Assembly: GCA_019188255.1 (NCBI GenBank)
Contig: JAETXT010000003.1
Coordinates: 1,984,001-2,048,000, forward strand
Direction of reading: 5' to 3'
From: Verticillium longisporum
Taxonomy: Eukaryota > Ascomycota > Sordariomycetes > Glomerellales > Plectosphaerellaceae
DNA length: 64,000 bases
Part shown: positions 45,345 to 54,653 of the stretch, one piece after another
Layout: the number at the start of each line of letters is the position of its first letter
Numbering within the stretch: position 1 is the first letter of the stretch
Program-made: the position numbers and the translations under genes
The notes under the pieces: generated by a model
What the model was told of the DNA's origin: nothing
Seen by the model: only the letters and a program-made list of their open reading frames with translations
The model's database searches: none

Positions 45345-47689
45345 CGTGACGCCTTGCTTCGTAGAATTAGATTGTCATTAAAGTAAATAATTGCAAAGTA
45401 TGGCTAAGTGAGATAGGTAGGATAGTATCAGTCTAGCACAACTGCGTAGAACCTCACAAGTGTTTAGCTGTTGATCATCTACCGAACAGCGAGTCCTTTC
45501 TTATGAGAGAACTCGTACAGGGAGTGATCCTTGCCGACGACAGCTACGCGCTCTGATCGCGATCTTTTTCATGATGCAATGACTTCCAGGGTGAGCGAGC
45601 CAAATTCCCATGACAGCTGTTTTCGGCCCTCTCGATCGAGGTCGTTGTGGCTGGAGTAAGGCAACTATCTGCCAAGGAGCCGGCCATCTACGGCCGAACG
45701 TCGATCCAAGGGGTTAGAGAGGAGCATGAGGCGCAAGGTGAGGGCAGAAGAGACTGGGATCCGATGGGAGGATGCGAGGAAAGGGATCGCCGTGAAGCCG
45801 CAAACGAACGTCTGCTCACGCTCCATGGCCTCGACCATGTTCGAATATGACGTCCGTTCTCGCCAAAACAGGCAGGCTATGTGGCCGTCACGTTTCCTGA
45901 AGCGCAGCTTCCCCTTCCCCCAGAAGAGCCATGCGGGCTTGTGCGTAGCATTCTGGACCGTTCGCGGAGAGGCGCCGGCACTTACACCTCCACCGACCGC
46001 CAAACTTAGAGCTGTATCGCGAAGGGCTTCGCTGGGCGCCACTGTGGACGCAAAGAGAAAGGTGCGAGGTTTCGCGGATATGTCTGGGAATGCCGACCAT
46101 GCTCGGTTCGTCGCGCCGGTGGCAAGTCTCACGCCCTTGTCTGAGAGGCTAGGAAGAGACCATGCGGAAGAACGTTGCAATAGTGGCGTTGATAAAGGAC
46201 GTCTTCGGTCTTGTAATAGAGGCTGCCAAATCCTAATGAGGCGCTGAAGGCTTGAGTTCGTTGAAAGCCTTCAACATGACACGAGCCATGTGCAGGATGT
46301 CTTCCATGGAACTTTCGAGCTCTGTTCCAATGATCCCAGTATTTCAAATTCAGACCGCAGAATGAAGTCAATTCCTCCCCATCATATCCCTGGAGGCTTG
46401 TAAATCCCCCTATTGTGATCTCGATCGGCAGCACCCGAAGCATGGATGGGTACATTGTCTGATTGTTTAATCTGAGACAGAAACCCGCTTGGAGCAGCGG
46501 ATGTGCTGATCGTGATCCACCTTGTCTCACTCCGGAGAAAGTACTCAGAGGCAGTGATCGTTAATCCGGCGACAAGGCCTCGACCGGCGTGCTGCGCATC
46601 CGTGAACCAACAGTCTTAAAGACTGAGATTGTTACGGCCGTCGAGGTTGTGGCATCTCGCTCGGGAACCCTGTAGCTTCGAAAAACGCGACATCGGAACG
46701 CGGCTACTTGTGGGTTCGGGCGAAGATCTGCATGTGTAGTTAGTCCTGTAGATGTTCGCAATCATGAGCGCTTTGTGGTGTTGTCTTTTGGGGTTAAGCT
46801 TGCCAGGAGCGTCTCAAAGTGGCGAGAACTCGAACGAACACGACTGTTGGCCGTCTTCCCGGCCATCCCACGATGAGGCAGTGCAAGACCTCTTGTAAGT
46901 AGGCAGTCCGCTCGATCTTGCGCGTTCTCGAAACGTCGGAGAAAAAAAGTCTAAGCCTGACGGGAAGAACCCCTTCTCATAGCAGCGCCACCCAAGTGGA
47001 CAGGTGATCGGGGCACAAACTAAGGACTATCTGCGCAGGCAGGAAGGGCTGCATCGAGGACGCACGATCATACCTTTCCAAAACAGCTTGGTGGGCCACC
47101 TCTTGCTGCGAAATTTGGTATGCGACAGAAGCGACAGCATTTCAACAGCAAGCAGCAACTCCCATACTATATGGTATGTACCGACATCATAAGACCATTG
47201 TGCCTTACGTACTCCGACCCACAAATGGCAGCATGGTAGGAAGGCAGGCCGCCTCATTTCGGATGTTATTTGAGGCGTGCGCCTCAAAAAATGACAAGTT
47301 ATATATCTGATCTATCACGTTTTGTTGAACGCCGGGTCTGATCTCACGCCGTCGTTGGAATGATTTCTGTGGATCCCAGCCTCTTAAAAGTCGTGTGGCG
47401 TTGCGACACTCCAAGAAAGGTTATCAGTATTCAAATTGGACATTCCTGGATAGATGCGCCGTTCTCGAGCGTTGTAGCAGAAGATCTGTTCGAAAAGCAT
47501 GATACTCATCTCCTGTTTGCATGAAAAGGTTCACTGTAGCTTTTGGCCGTTATCTTATTGAGGTAGGTTGTGAATTAAGAAATAAGGGCAAATGGCGTTG
47601 TGTTTCACGTTTTGTATTAATATGTGCTAGAGCGTTGTGTAGAGCAGAGTGAAGACGGCTTCCGCACGTAGTCCGCAGGTTATAGAATA

Positions 47690-47815
47690 TAGATAGGGGG
47701 TAGGAGCACATCTGAATTCTGGCCCTCCGCAGCCTATATATTCACATTTCTCGTAGCCCCTAGCCCCTGACCGACCCCCTGTATGGCGGCTCCGCAGGGT
47801 CGCCTGACAATATGT
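47690..47815. repeat. Direct repeat, copy 1 (degenerate element end?)
   Basis: Includes a 27-bp block at 47707-47733 (CACATCTGAATTCTGGCCCT onward) identical to 48698-48724. Looser similarity continues on both sides: a TAGGGGG stretch before, and TCGTAGCCCCTAGCCCCTGAC against a related block after. Confidence 0.75.
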
Positions 47816-48679
47816 CTATAAGACCTCTGTTGAGACCCGGAACGGACCTCCAGGGGTTGTTAAATGAAGACATAGCAAATCAGCATTGTTGCGAAGAGTC
47901 TGCGATCCAAAGTACTAGAAGACGAAATCCAGTGCACGTCTCTTTCCACAGAAAGGATGTCGCGAAAAAGAAATCTCATAAGCCGATCACTATGTTTAAA
48001 GGTCTGGAACAATTTAGGCTCCGCGCAAGATTGGTGTAATTATCAAAAAGCTGACATTTCACAAGCTGAACACCACAGGTAGTTGGCAGGTCCAATTTGA
48101 TTGCTCATACGGATCTTGAACCCCTAGCCGCCTCTCACAAGCTGGGTTCCTCAGCTTTCAGTATCAAATAATGAACAATTCCTAAAAAAGCTGGCTTGCA
48201 CGTCCCCGGCGAATGAATTGAGACCATTGCAGATTCATTCTGATTTGAGAGCCTTTTTTATTGTTGCTGATTCATTACGCTTCTGAGCGTCGCGACTCGC
48301 GAAGTCGACCGAGGTCAGGCAGAAGCGGCAGCATGTATTGAACTTTCGCATTAAGGAGGGAAATGCCGCGGCGCGAGATACGTGAACTCGAGAGGAGTAG
48401 GCATCTCCCCTGCATGGTCGAAACTCTACCTCGCCAGAGGAACAAGAGGTAGTCACCGAGGCAGGATAATGGCACAATCTTGTCATGAAGGACCGCCCTG
48501 AGACTGTGTTACGTCTTGCTTTTGTTGTGTCAATCAAGGGGCCAAGGCTAGGCGTGAAGAAAAGTTCACCCGCGATGTGCGATCCAGCACTGATAATAAG
48601 CCCCAATCTCCTTATTGTCAGTGCTTGATTTGGAGCAGAGCCAAGAGGTCTTCTGTATGTGGTTTGCAGGCAATAAAGT

Positions 48680-48800
48680 ATAAGTAGGGGGTCATAACAC
48701 ATCTGAATTCTGGCCCTCCGCAGCTTGAACGGCTCTCCGCGGTCCTCATATGTACGTTCTCGCAACCATGAGCCCCTGACTAGCCCCCGTGTCGTGGGTC
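48680..48800. repeat. Direct repeat, copy 2
   Basis: Same orientation as copy 1 and offset by 991 bp. It carries the identical 27-bp block at 48698-48724, then diverged CTCGCAACCATGAGCCCCTG and TAGCCCCCGT. The pair could be terminal repeats of a decayed retroelement or two copies of a small element; no internal coding homology was recognised. Confidence 0.7.
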
Positions 48801-49326
48801 CCGCTGCTGCCGCAGATTGACCTGAGATTGAGGCCGCCGCTAATTAGCTGTTTTTTTGGAACAGACTGATCTGTAGCCAACAGCTTGCATGGACCCACCG
48901 TGTCTCGCTGTCAGATCGCAACATGGTGGACGGGAATTTGCTGTGATTCAGTCACGTCTCCGAGCACCTATTTATGCTTTCATTCGCGCGCCTTCGCACC
49001 CGTTCTTCGGTCTGCTGTCCTATCTTGAATGCTGTCCCGAATGCTGGTCTGTATTGAGCTATTGACCCCCCAGAAAACACCCAAACGCCAAACGTGGCGC
49101 ACCCACGCCAACGATCCCGGACAATGCACCGGAGATCCCCAAACACCAGCGCGGCGCGTATGCCAATCGTAAGCCAAAGCACAAGGGGGATATCCTACAT
49201 CTACAAGGCAGCCGCCTAAATCCTCATGACAAATTTCCCTGCCCTCCTTTCGAAAAGAAAACGTTTTACGCACACATGCTTCGAATGACTGTCCCTTTAC
49301 ACGGTTTGCGACTCGACAACGGCTAC

Positions 49327-50517
49327 TCATGAATCCTGCGTCATGTGGGCGAGATCGAGCTCGTTCTGCACGAGCCTCTCGAAATCCTCGCGATCGATCC
49401 CCGAGGCCTGCGACAGCTGCCACAAGCTGCGAATGCTCTTGGAAACGTGCTGCTTGATGGCGAAGCCGCTGGCCTCCTGCCTGCCAGCCATCTCCTCGAA
49501 GCGCTCGACGGTGCGGCTGCCGTTGCTGCTGGCGCTCGACGCCGGGCGCGGGTGCAGCACCTGAGCGGCGCGTCGCTCGGCCTCGAGATCGGGGCCTGGG
49601 CTCGCAGGCTTCTCGGCCTGGGGCTGGACGAGCATGCGGGCAGGTGGTGGTACCTCGGGCTGCTGCTGCGACTGGGCGAGCGGCTCCTCGTCAGGGTCGT
49701 GGTTGTCCATGGCTGGCTGCACATCGTCATACTGGGCGTAGTAACTGTCCTCGGCCGAGTCGGTGCGGAACATGCCGAGGTGCGAGGAGGGCTGGGGCGC
49801 CAGGGGCGCGGGAGACCGCTGGGGGGCGGGTGACCGGGCGGGCGTCTCGTTGTACTGGTTCCAGTAGTCGTCGTTGCCGTCGTCCATGTCGGGCGTACCG
49901 GAGAAGCCTGGCGTGACCGACGCCGGCGCGGGTGCCGCCTTGCCCTCCTCGAAGGCCTTGTCGGCCTCTGCAATGGTCGAGTGGCCGGCGAAATCTGCAA
50001 AAGGATTCGGCTTCTCGGCGACAGTGACCTCTCCGACCCTCCACCCGTCGCCGCCGCCATCCTGGTCGCCAACGCAGTACACAAGCTTAAAGGCGAGCTC
50101 GAGCTCCTCCAGGACCACAAAGGCGTTGAGGGTTTCGAGATCAAGACGGCGGTACTTTGTCTTGGCATCATACTCCCAGTCGACCTCGACCTCGCCGGAC
50201 ACCTGGTGAGGCTCGAGACGGCCGCTCTGGACGACCTCGGAGAGACGGGCCGTTTTGGCGGCGTCGTAGCTGAGCAGACGCAGCCAGGGCTCTGTGCTGT
50301 TGAGGCCCAGAAGCTGGACTCTTTGCCTCAGAATGGGGGAGAGCAGGGGCAGGACACCGATGGCGGGCTGTTTCGAGACGGCGGCGGCAGGGAGAGCGGG
50401 CAGGATGGGGGCCAACAGGGCGCCGATGTTTGGCATCTCGACTCTGGAAGACATGATGGAGGTGTGTTTTGATGCCGAATGCGAGGCGTTTGTGGGGGAG
50501 GAGGAGGAGGAAGGCAA
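49327..50517 (-). CDS. Conserved fungal hypothetical protein, Pro/Glu/Gln-rich
   Basis: Single exon, 396 aa from 50517. A second Met at residue 22 (50454; MSSRVEMPNIGALLAPILPA) may be the true start, giving 375 aa, because the first 21 residues are Ser-rich low complexity. The N-terminal 170 residues look folded (LRQRVQLLGLNSTEPWLRLL, EVDWEYDAKTKYRRLDLETL, AFVVLEELELAFKLVYCVGD). The middle is disordered with a DDGNDDYWNQYNETP motif and Pro/Gln runs. The C-terminal 60 residues (HVSKSIRSLWQLSQASGIDR, then EDFERLVQNELDLA) are predicted helical. I recognise the general type from ascomycete proteomes but no function. The leader upstream contains a long GA microsatellite. Confidence 0.7.
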   Translation of the reverse strand: MPSSSSSPTNASHSASKHTSIMSSRVEMPNIGALLAPILPALPAAAVSKQPAIGVLPLLSPILRQRVQLLGLNSTEPWLRLLSYDAAKTARLSEVVQSGRLEPHQVSGEVEVDWEYDAKTKYRRLDLETLNAFVVLEELELAFKLVYCVGDQDGGGDGWRVGEVTVAEKPNPFADFAGHSTIAEADKAFEEGKAAPAPASVTPGFSGTPDMDDGNDDYWNQYNETPARSPAPQRSPAPLAPQPSSHLGMFRTDSAEDSYYAQYDDVQPAMDNHDPDEEPLAQSQQQPEVPPPARMLVQPQAEKPASPGPDLEAERRAAQVLHPRPASSASSNGSRTVERFEEMAGRQEASGFAIKQHVSKSIRSLWQLSQASGIDREDFERLVQNELDLAHMTQDS

Positions 50518-50773
50518 AAGTGACGAGGTGGTTCAGAGAGGGGTATCCAAAAAGTGAGTGACGAAGGGAGGCAGTGATGATGTCGAGGACTGCGCGGTGG
50601 TGGGTGGGTGTCACATGCACATGCTTCGTGAGCAGTCGACCAACGGAAAAGGAAGAGTCTGTCTGGTCTGGCGTCGCAGGTATGGCGTCGTGGCGCACAA
50701 AAGCTGGCTGTGGTTGTGAGGATGGAGTCCGTTATGATGATGCAAGGCAGAGAAGGAAGGTGAATGAGGTGAG

Positions 50774-50830
50774 AAGGTGAGAAGAGAGAGAGCGAGAGAG
50801 CGAGAGCGAAAGAGAGAGAGAGAGAGAGAT
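50774..50830. repeat. (GA)n microsatellite
   Basis: AGAAGAGAGAGAGCGAGAGA-type purine tract followed by about ten GA units. In the orientation of the minus-strand gene it is a CT tract in the promoter or leader. Confidence 0.9.
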
Positions 50831-51456
50831 GTCGTCTCGTCTCGTCTCGCATGGCTCCTGCCCGAGTTTGGCGTCGCACCGCAAAAGGCTCGAGGGCAAC
50901 TCCCTCTGGTCCGCGCCTGATGGGTCTGCTGGGTCCCTGCTTCCCTCTCTCGCTGAGGTCTGAGGTCACAGGTGGTACGCCTCGAGCCAATGAGGCGCCG
51001 CGGGGCGTCCTGGTTTCGGACGAGAGGAGCCAGTGAGCAGGTGAAGAATTGCGGTTATGGCCAGAGTGGGGTGCGGGACCTGGCTCGTGCGGCGGGGCTT
51101 AGTTGCTTTCGCTATTTGGGACCTGGATGCGTTGCCGGGAATCGAACTCCAGGCGCCAGGCTCTCGATGGTTCTGGCTTTGGCTTGTGAATCTCACGATG
51201 CCTGCTTGCCTGCTAGCCTGTTTGCCTGCTTGGCTGACGTGGTGCCAGCACTATATGCTTCTGAAGACTCCATGAACTTGCAGAAATCTGTTTGAAATAA
51301 TTAGTAAATGCATAGAGAACATGCCAGTGTCACTAAGGTACCTTAGGTAGGTAGATACCCATGAACAGACTGTGTAGCGACCAGAATCGCGATGCTTCGG
51401 AACTGGGTTCGGCACATTCCTCCAGAACTTCCCTTCAGTGGACGGAAGAACACAAT

Positions 51457-51559
51457 GCCTGTGCACAGGGACAACACAGCGCCTGTACAGGGACAACACA
51501 ACGCCTGTACAGGGACAACACAACGCCTGTACAGGGACAACACAACGCCTGTGCACAGG
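51457..51559. repeat. 22-bp minisatellite with internal palindrome
   Basis: Three perfect units (GCCTGTACAGGGACAACACA plus AC) at 51481, 51503 and 51525, flanked by variant units with GCCTGTGCACAGG at 51457 and 51547. Each unit contains the exact palindrome CCTGTACAGG or CCTGTGCACAGG. Confidence 0.93.
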
Positions 51560-51705
51560 AAAGACAGGGGACATGGACAGTGGGCCAACCTGGCGTCTGG
51601 CCCCTACAGCCCGCCGTAGCTGACAGAGGAACAGCGGCCTGTAGCGGGACAACAACCGCTACTGTGCGCCGCCTCCTGTGGGTCTGGAGCCCTGGACCAC
51701 GTACA

Positions 51706-51743
51706 GTAAGGTACCTACCTAAGGTAGGTACATGTACATGTAC
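51706..51743. repeat. GGTACCTACCTAAGGTAGGTAC inverted motif
   Basis: AAGGTACCTACC and GGTAGGTACATG form an inverted repeat around TAAGG, followed by TACATGTACATGTACC. It belongs to the TAGGTAGG motif family; a sibling copy lies at about 51337-51360. Confidence 0.75.
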
Positions 51744-52122
51744 CTCATCTCGTGGCCATGTCGTCACAAATTCCAGGGGTCGCGATAAGAGGATAAGAGG
51801 ATAAGGAAAGAAGGGAAGTGACTGATTTTGCCATCGCAGGAAGACATTGGCATTGGCACGAGAAACACCCTTCAGTCACTACTACTACTGTACCTCAGTC
51901 ATTACCATCAGCTCCTTCATCGCAATTGCACGCCATTCTACAAAGCCATTAGTCATCTTAATCAATTATTCCACCCTCCGGCATCATCACCACACAGCTC
52001 GATTCTCCGGCTCACGCTGTGCGGCACGCACGCCTGGGTCCAAAGCCCCAAACCACCAACCCTCCCTCCCTCTCCCTCCCTGGACTCCGCCGCGCTCCTA
52101 GCGGCCACAATAGGAGACCCGG

Positions 52123-52158
52123 ATGAATGTCCTCAAGCGCAACACGCCTCAAGGATGA
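52123..52158 (+). promoter_or_regulatory. Overlapping upstream ORF at the tpc1 start
   Basis: The sequence ATGAATG contains two ATGs four bases apart. The first (52123) opens an 11-codon frame that ends in TGA at 52156-52158, inside tpc1. The second (52127) is the tpc1 start. Ribosomes must bypass the first ATG, or translation of tpc1 is reduced. Confidence 0.6.
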
Positions 52159-53191
52159 GGGATCCAAGCTCCAGGTCGTGACGGCCGGCGCGACAGCCGG
52201 CCTCGTCTCACGGTGAGCCTCCACCTCCTCAGCGACTGCTGCCCCCTTCTCGGACTACCTAGTCTAACGACGTCTCTCCTACAGCTTCGTCATCGCGCCC
52301 CTCGACGTCGTCAAGATCCGACTCCAGCTGCAGTCCCACTCCCTCTCCGACCCCCTCTCCCACCCCGCCGCCCAGGGCGGGCCCATCTACAAGGGCACCC
52401 TCTCGACGCTCCGCCACATCCTCCGCAGCGAGGGGCTGCCGGGTCTCTGGAAGGGCAACGTGCCCGCCGAGCTCATGTACCTCTGCTACGGCGGCATCCA
52501 GTTCACAGCCTACCGCGCGGCGACGCAGCTGCTGCGCGGCGGCGGCGCCCACCGCGGCACCGAAGACGACCGCCACCTGCCGCACGCCGTCGAGTCCTTC
52601 GTCGCCGGTGCCGCCGCCGGCGCCGCCGCCACGACGGCCACGTACCCGCTCGACCTGCTGCGCACGCGCTTCGCCGCCCAGGGCAACGACCGCGTCTACG
52701 CCTCGCTGCGGGGCGCCGTCGCCGAGATCTACCGCGACGAGGGCCCGCGCGGCTTCTTCCGCGGCCTCGGCCCCGGCGTCGCCCAGATCGTGCCCTACAT
52801 GGGCATGTTCTTTGCCGCCTACGAGGGCCTGCGCCTGCACCTCGGCGCGCTCGAGCTGCCGTGGGGCGGCGGCGACGCGACGGCCGGTGTCCTGGCGAGC
52901 GTCCTGGCCAAGACGGCCGTGTTCCCGCTCGACCTTGTGCGGAAGCGCATCCAGGTGCAGGGCCCGACGCGGGCGCGCTACGTGCACAAGAACATCCCCG
53001 AGTACCAGGGCGCGTTGGGCGCGCTGCGGACCATCCTCAGGGTCGAGGGCGTCCGGGGCATATACCGTGGTCTCGTCGTCAGTCTCGTCAAGGCGGCGCC
53101 GGGGAGTGCTGTCACGGTGTGGACGTATGAGAGGATGCTCAACTGGCTGATCCGCAGGGACGGTTCTGGGCTGGACGAAGGGCGGGTGTGA
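52127..53191 (+). CDS. tpc1: Mitochondrial thiamine pyrophosphate carrier
   Basis: Exons 52127-52212 and 52285-53191; intron of 72 nt with GTGAGC donor, TCTAAC branch and CTACAG acceptor; 330 aa. The start at 52127 gives [20 protein letters not shown], which leads directly into GATAGLVSR and, across the splice, [16 protein letters not shown]. Three Solcar repeats each carry the carrier signature: PLDVVKIR (repeat 1), PLDLLRTR (repeat 2), PLDLVRKR (repeat 3). LKDEGSK at the N-terminus and [20 protein letters not shown] are typical of fungal Tpc1. It imports thiamine pyrophosphate into the matrix in exchange for nucleotides, supplying pyruvate and 2-oxoglutarate dehydrogenases. The other mitochondrial carriers most like it (Ggc, CoA carrier) differ in repeat 1. 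Confidence 0.9.
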
Positions 53192-53905
53192 GGGACTCTG
53201 CCATGCCATGTATCATGCTGTACTACCATGTATTGTACGATTTTCGTTTGCACGATTGCAAGTTAGACGACTAATCATCATTTGGCTTTGGCCAGATGCC
53301 TGCATGCAGGGAACAGGCTACAGCCGTACCAGCGACTGATCACAATCGTAAAGTCGTATCAGACGTGGCCCAAAACAGCCCGATCTACTTGGTCCATGTA
53401 CGCCAAAACCACCCTGGCAAGCTGCAAGCTGGAAGACACACGGTCCAGACCAGGCGGCACACACATCCGCATCCAGCAACCTTATCAAGGAGGCGCAAGG
53501 CGCACGGCGCACGGCACACGGCACATGCTGCCCCCCTGGCGAAGAAGCCCGTCCGCGGCCGTAAGCCCCCCCAACTGTTACTCTCGACAAAGCCCGAATG
53601 CGAGGCGAACCGTCCGCTAGGAGCTGACCGGCTCGACGGCCCCCCATCTCCTGCGCCCCCAACGTCTCAAAGAGGACGAGAGCTTCTCTGGCTTTGGTTT
53701 TTTTTTTTTTTTTTTTTTTTTTGGCTTCAGCTGGCCAGCCTTGGTCCATCGTCTCTCTTTTTTGTATCTGCTTTGCCCTCGGCGATGCCCCGATCGAGTG
53801 TTCACATTCTCGCCAATTCCACTGCGTCCTGACACGAAACTCTCCTTTCCGCTTCATCCGGCGCAAGAACCAGCAGCAGCACACCAAACCACCACACCAC
53901 CAAGC
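53192..53905. other. Intergenic region tpc1 to WSC gene
   Basis: 3' UTR of tpc1 and promoter of the WSC gene. It contains a run of 25 T at 53698-53722 about 185 bp before the WSC start. An in-frame ATG at 53741 would extend the WSC protein by 55 residues but would bury the signal peptide, so I place it in the leader. Confidence 0.6.
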
Positions 53906-54382
53906 ATGCTCCCCCCCCTCGCCCTCGCCCTCGCGGCCCTCGCAGCAGCCCAGTCCCCAACAGTCTACCACCCCGACCAGCGCAGCAGCCCCTACGCCTA
54001 CGCGGGCTGCTACAACGAGACGACGACGCTCTCCTCAAGCAACACGCGCGCCCTCTCCGGCGGCGCCTCGCAGCTCGGCTTCGGCAACATGACGGTGCCG
54101 CTGTGCCTCGACTTCTGCCGCCGCGGCACCCGCGCCGCCTACGCGTACGCCGGCCTGCAGTACGCGCGCGAGTGCTGGTGCGCCCAGCGCCTGTCCGGGC
54201 TCAGCGAGGCCATGCCCGAGGCCGACTGCGACCTGCCGTGCGACGGCGACGATGGCATGGTCTGTGGCGGGGACATGCGGTTGAGCTTGTATGTGGTCGA
54301 GAGCGGCGGTGCTGTGTTGAGGCGGGCGGCGGCCTGGGGGGGCGTGGCGTGTGGGCTTGTTGCTGTCTCGGCCTTGCTGTAG
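53906..54382 (+). CDS. Small secreted WSC-domain protein, probably GPI-anchored
   Basis: 158 aa, one exon. Start chosen at 53906 because it gives a clean signal peptide (MLPPLALALAALAAAQS). A single WSC domain covers about residues 27-130: YAYAGCYNE, then CLDFC, YAGLQYARECWCAQRL, CDLPCDGDDGMVCGG, with eight cysteines as expected. Two sequons (NET, NMT) are visible. The C-terminus after ESGG has a basic step (LRR) and a hydrophobic tail (WGGVACGLVAVSALL) that fits a GPI-attachment signal. WSC domains bind carbohydrate and occur in wall stress sensors; this protein lacks a cytoplasmic tail, so a wall-surface or carbohydrate-binding role is more likely than signalling. It converges with rev1, 271 bp apart. 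Confidence 0.85.
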   Translation: MLPPLALALAALAAAQSPTVYHPDQRSSPYAYAGCYNETTTLSSSNTRALSGGASQLGFGNMTVPLCLDFCRRGTRAAYAYAGLQYARECWCAQRLSGLSEAMPEADCDLPCDGDDGMVCGGDMRLSLYVVESGGAVLRRAAAWGGVACGLVAVSALL

Positions 54383-54653
54383 GGTGTCTTTGCTTGCTGG
54401 TCATTTCGCATGCCGCGCAGAAAAGATGGGAAAAAATAAGACGACGGGCAAATGCCATGCGAGGAGTTTCATAACAGTTGGAGCGATTAGATACCCCGGA
54501 CGCTCCTTGAATTTTGGGGGTGGGCAATGCCTTCGTTGATAGTCTCGAGGCTCTACACAATGCCTCTCACATAGGTACTGACAAATACATACAACCCTCA
54601 CCAACAACAAAACAAAAATGGTATCCTGTCATGAATCATAAACGCTGTCGTCT

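Larger units (their letters stand above)
45345..49326. other. About 4 kb without a recognisable gene, upstream of the giant ORF
   Basis: The first few hundred bases are AT-rich and should include the promoter of the giant gene. Beyond this there are ORFs of 130-175 codons on both strands (45665-46180 minus, 45726-46247 plus, 46129-46530 minus, 48235-48765 minus) that overlap antisense to each other and show no domain. Base composition is more AT-rich than in the flanking genes and two direct-repeat copies lie at about 47690 and 48680, so degraded mobile DNA is plausible. Confidence 0.5.
50518..52126. other. Divergent intergenic region between the hypothetical gene and tpc1
   Basis: Head-to-head spacer of 1.6 kb. 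It contains a GA microsatellite, TAGGTAGG motifs at about 51337 and 51706, and a 22-bp minisatellite. ORFs over the minisatellite are products of the repeat and not genes. Confidence 0.65.

Noticed and set aside
45665..46247. Overlapping ORFs on both strands (171 and 173 codons)
   Set aside because: Mutually antisense, neither shows a family motif; I could not decide for either.
48235..48765. 176-codon minus-strand ORF
   Set aside because: Runs through one copy of the direct repeat and has no domain or intron structure; more likely decayed repeat DNA.
51120..51200. tRNA-like 3' end on the minus strand (GTTCGATTCCCGG ... GCATCCA)
   Set aside because: The bases before TTCGAT do not pair with those after to make a T stem, and no matching acceptor or anticodon arm is present.
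51361..51804. ORFs over the 22-bp minisatellite on both strands
   Set aside because: Their translations are repeats of the minisatellite (for example TGTTQRLYRDN) and exist in several frames at once.
53741..53905. N-terminal extension of the WSC protein from an upstream ATG
   Set aside because: It would place 55 Arg/Pro-rich residues before an obvious signal peptide; 53906 is the better start.
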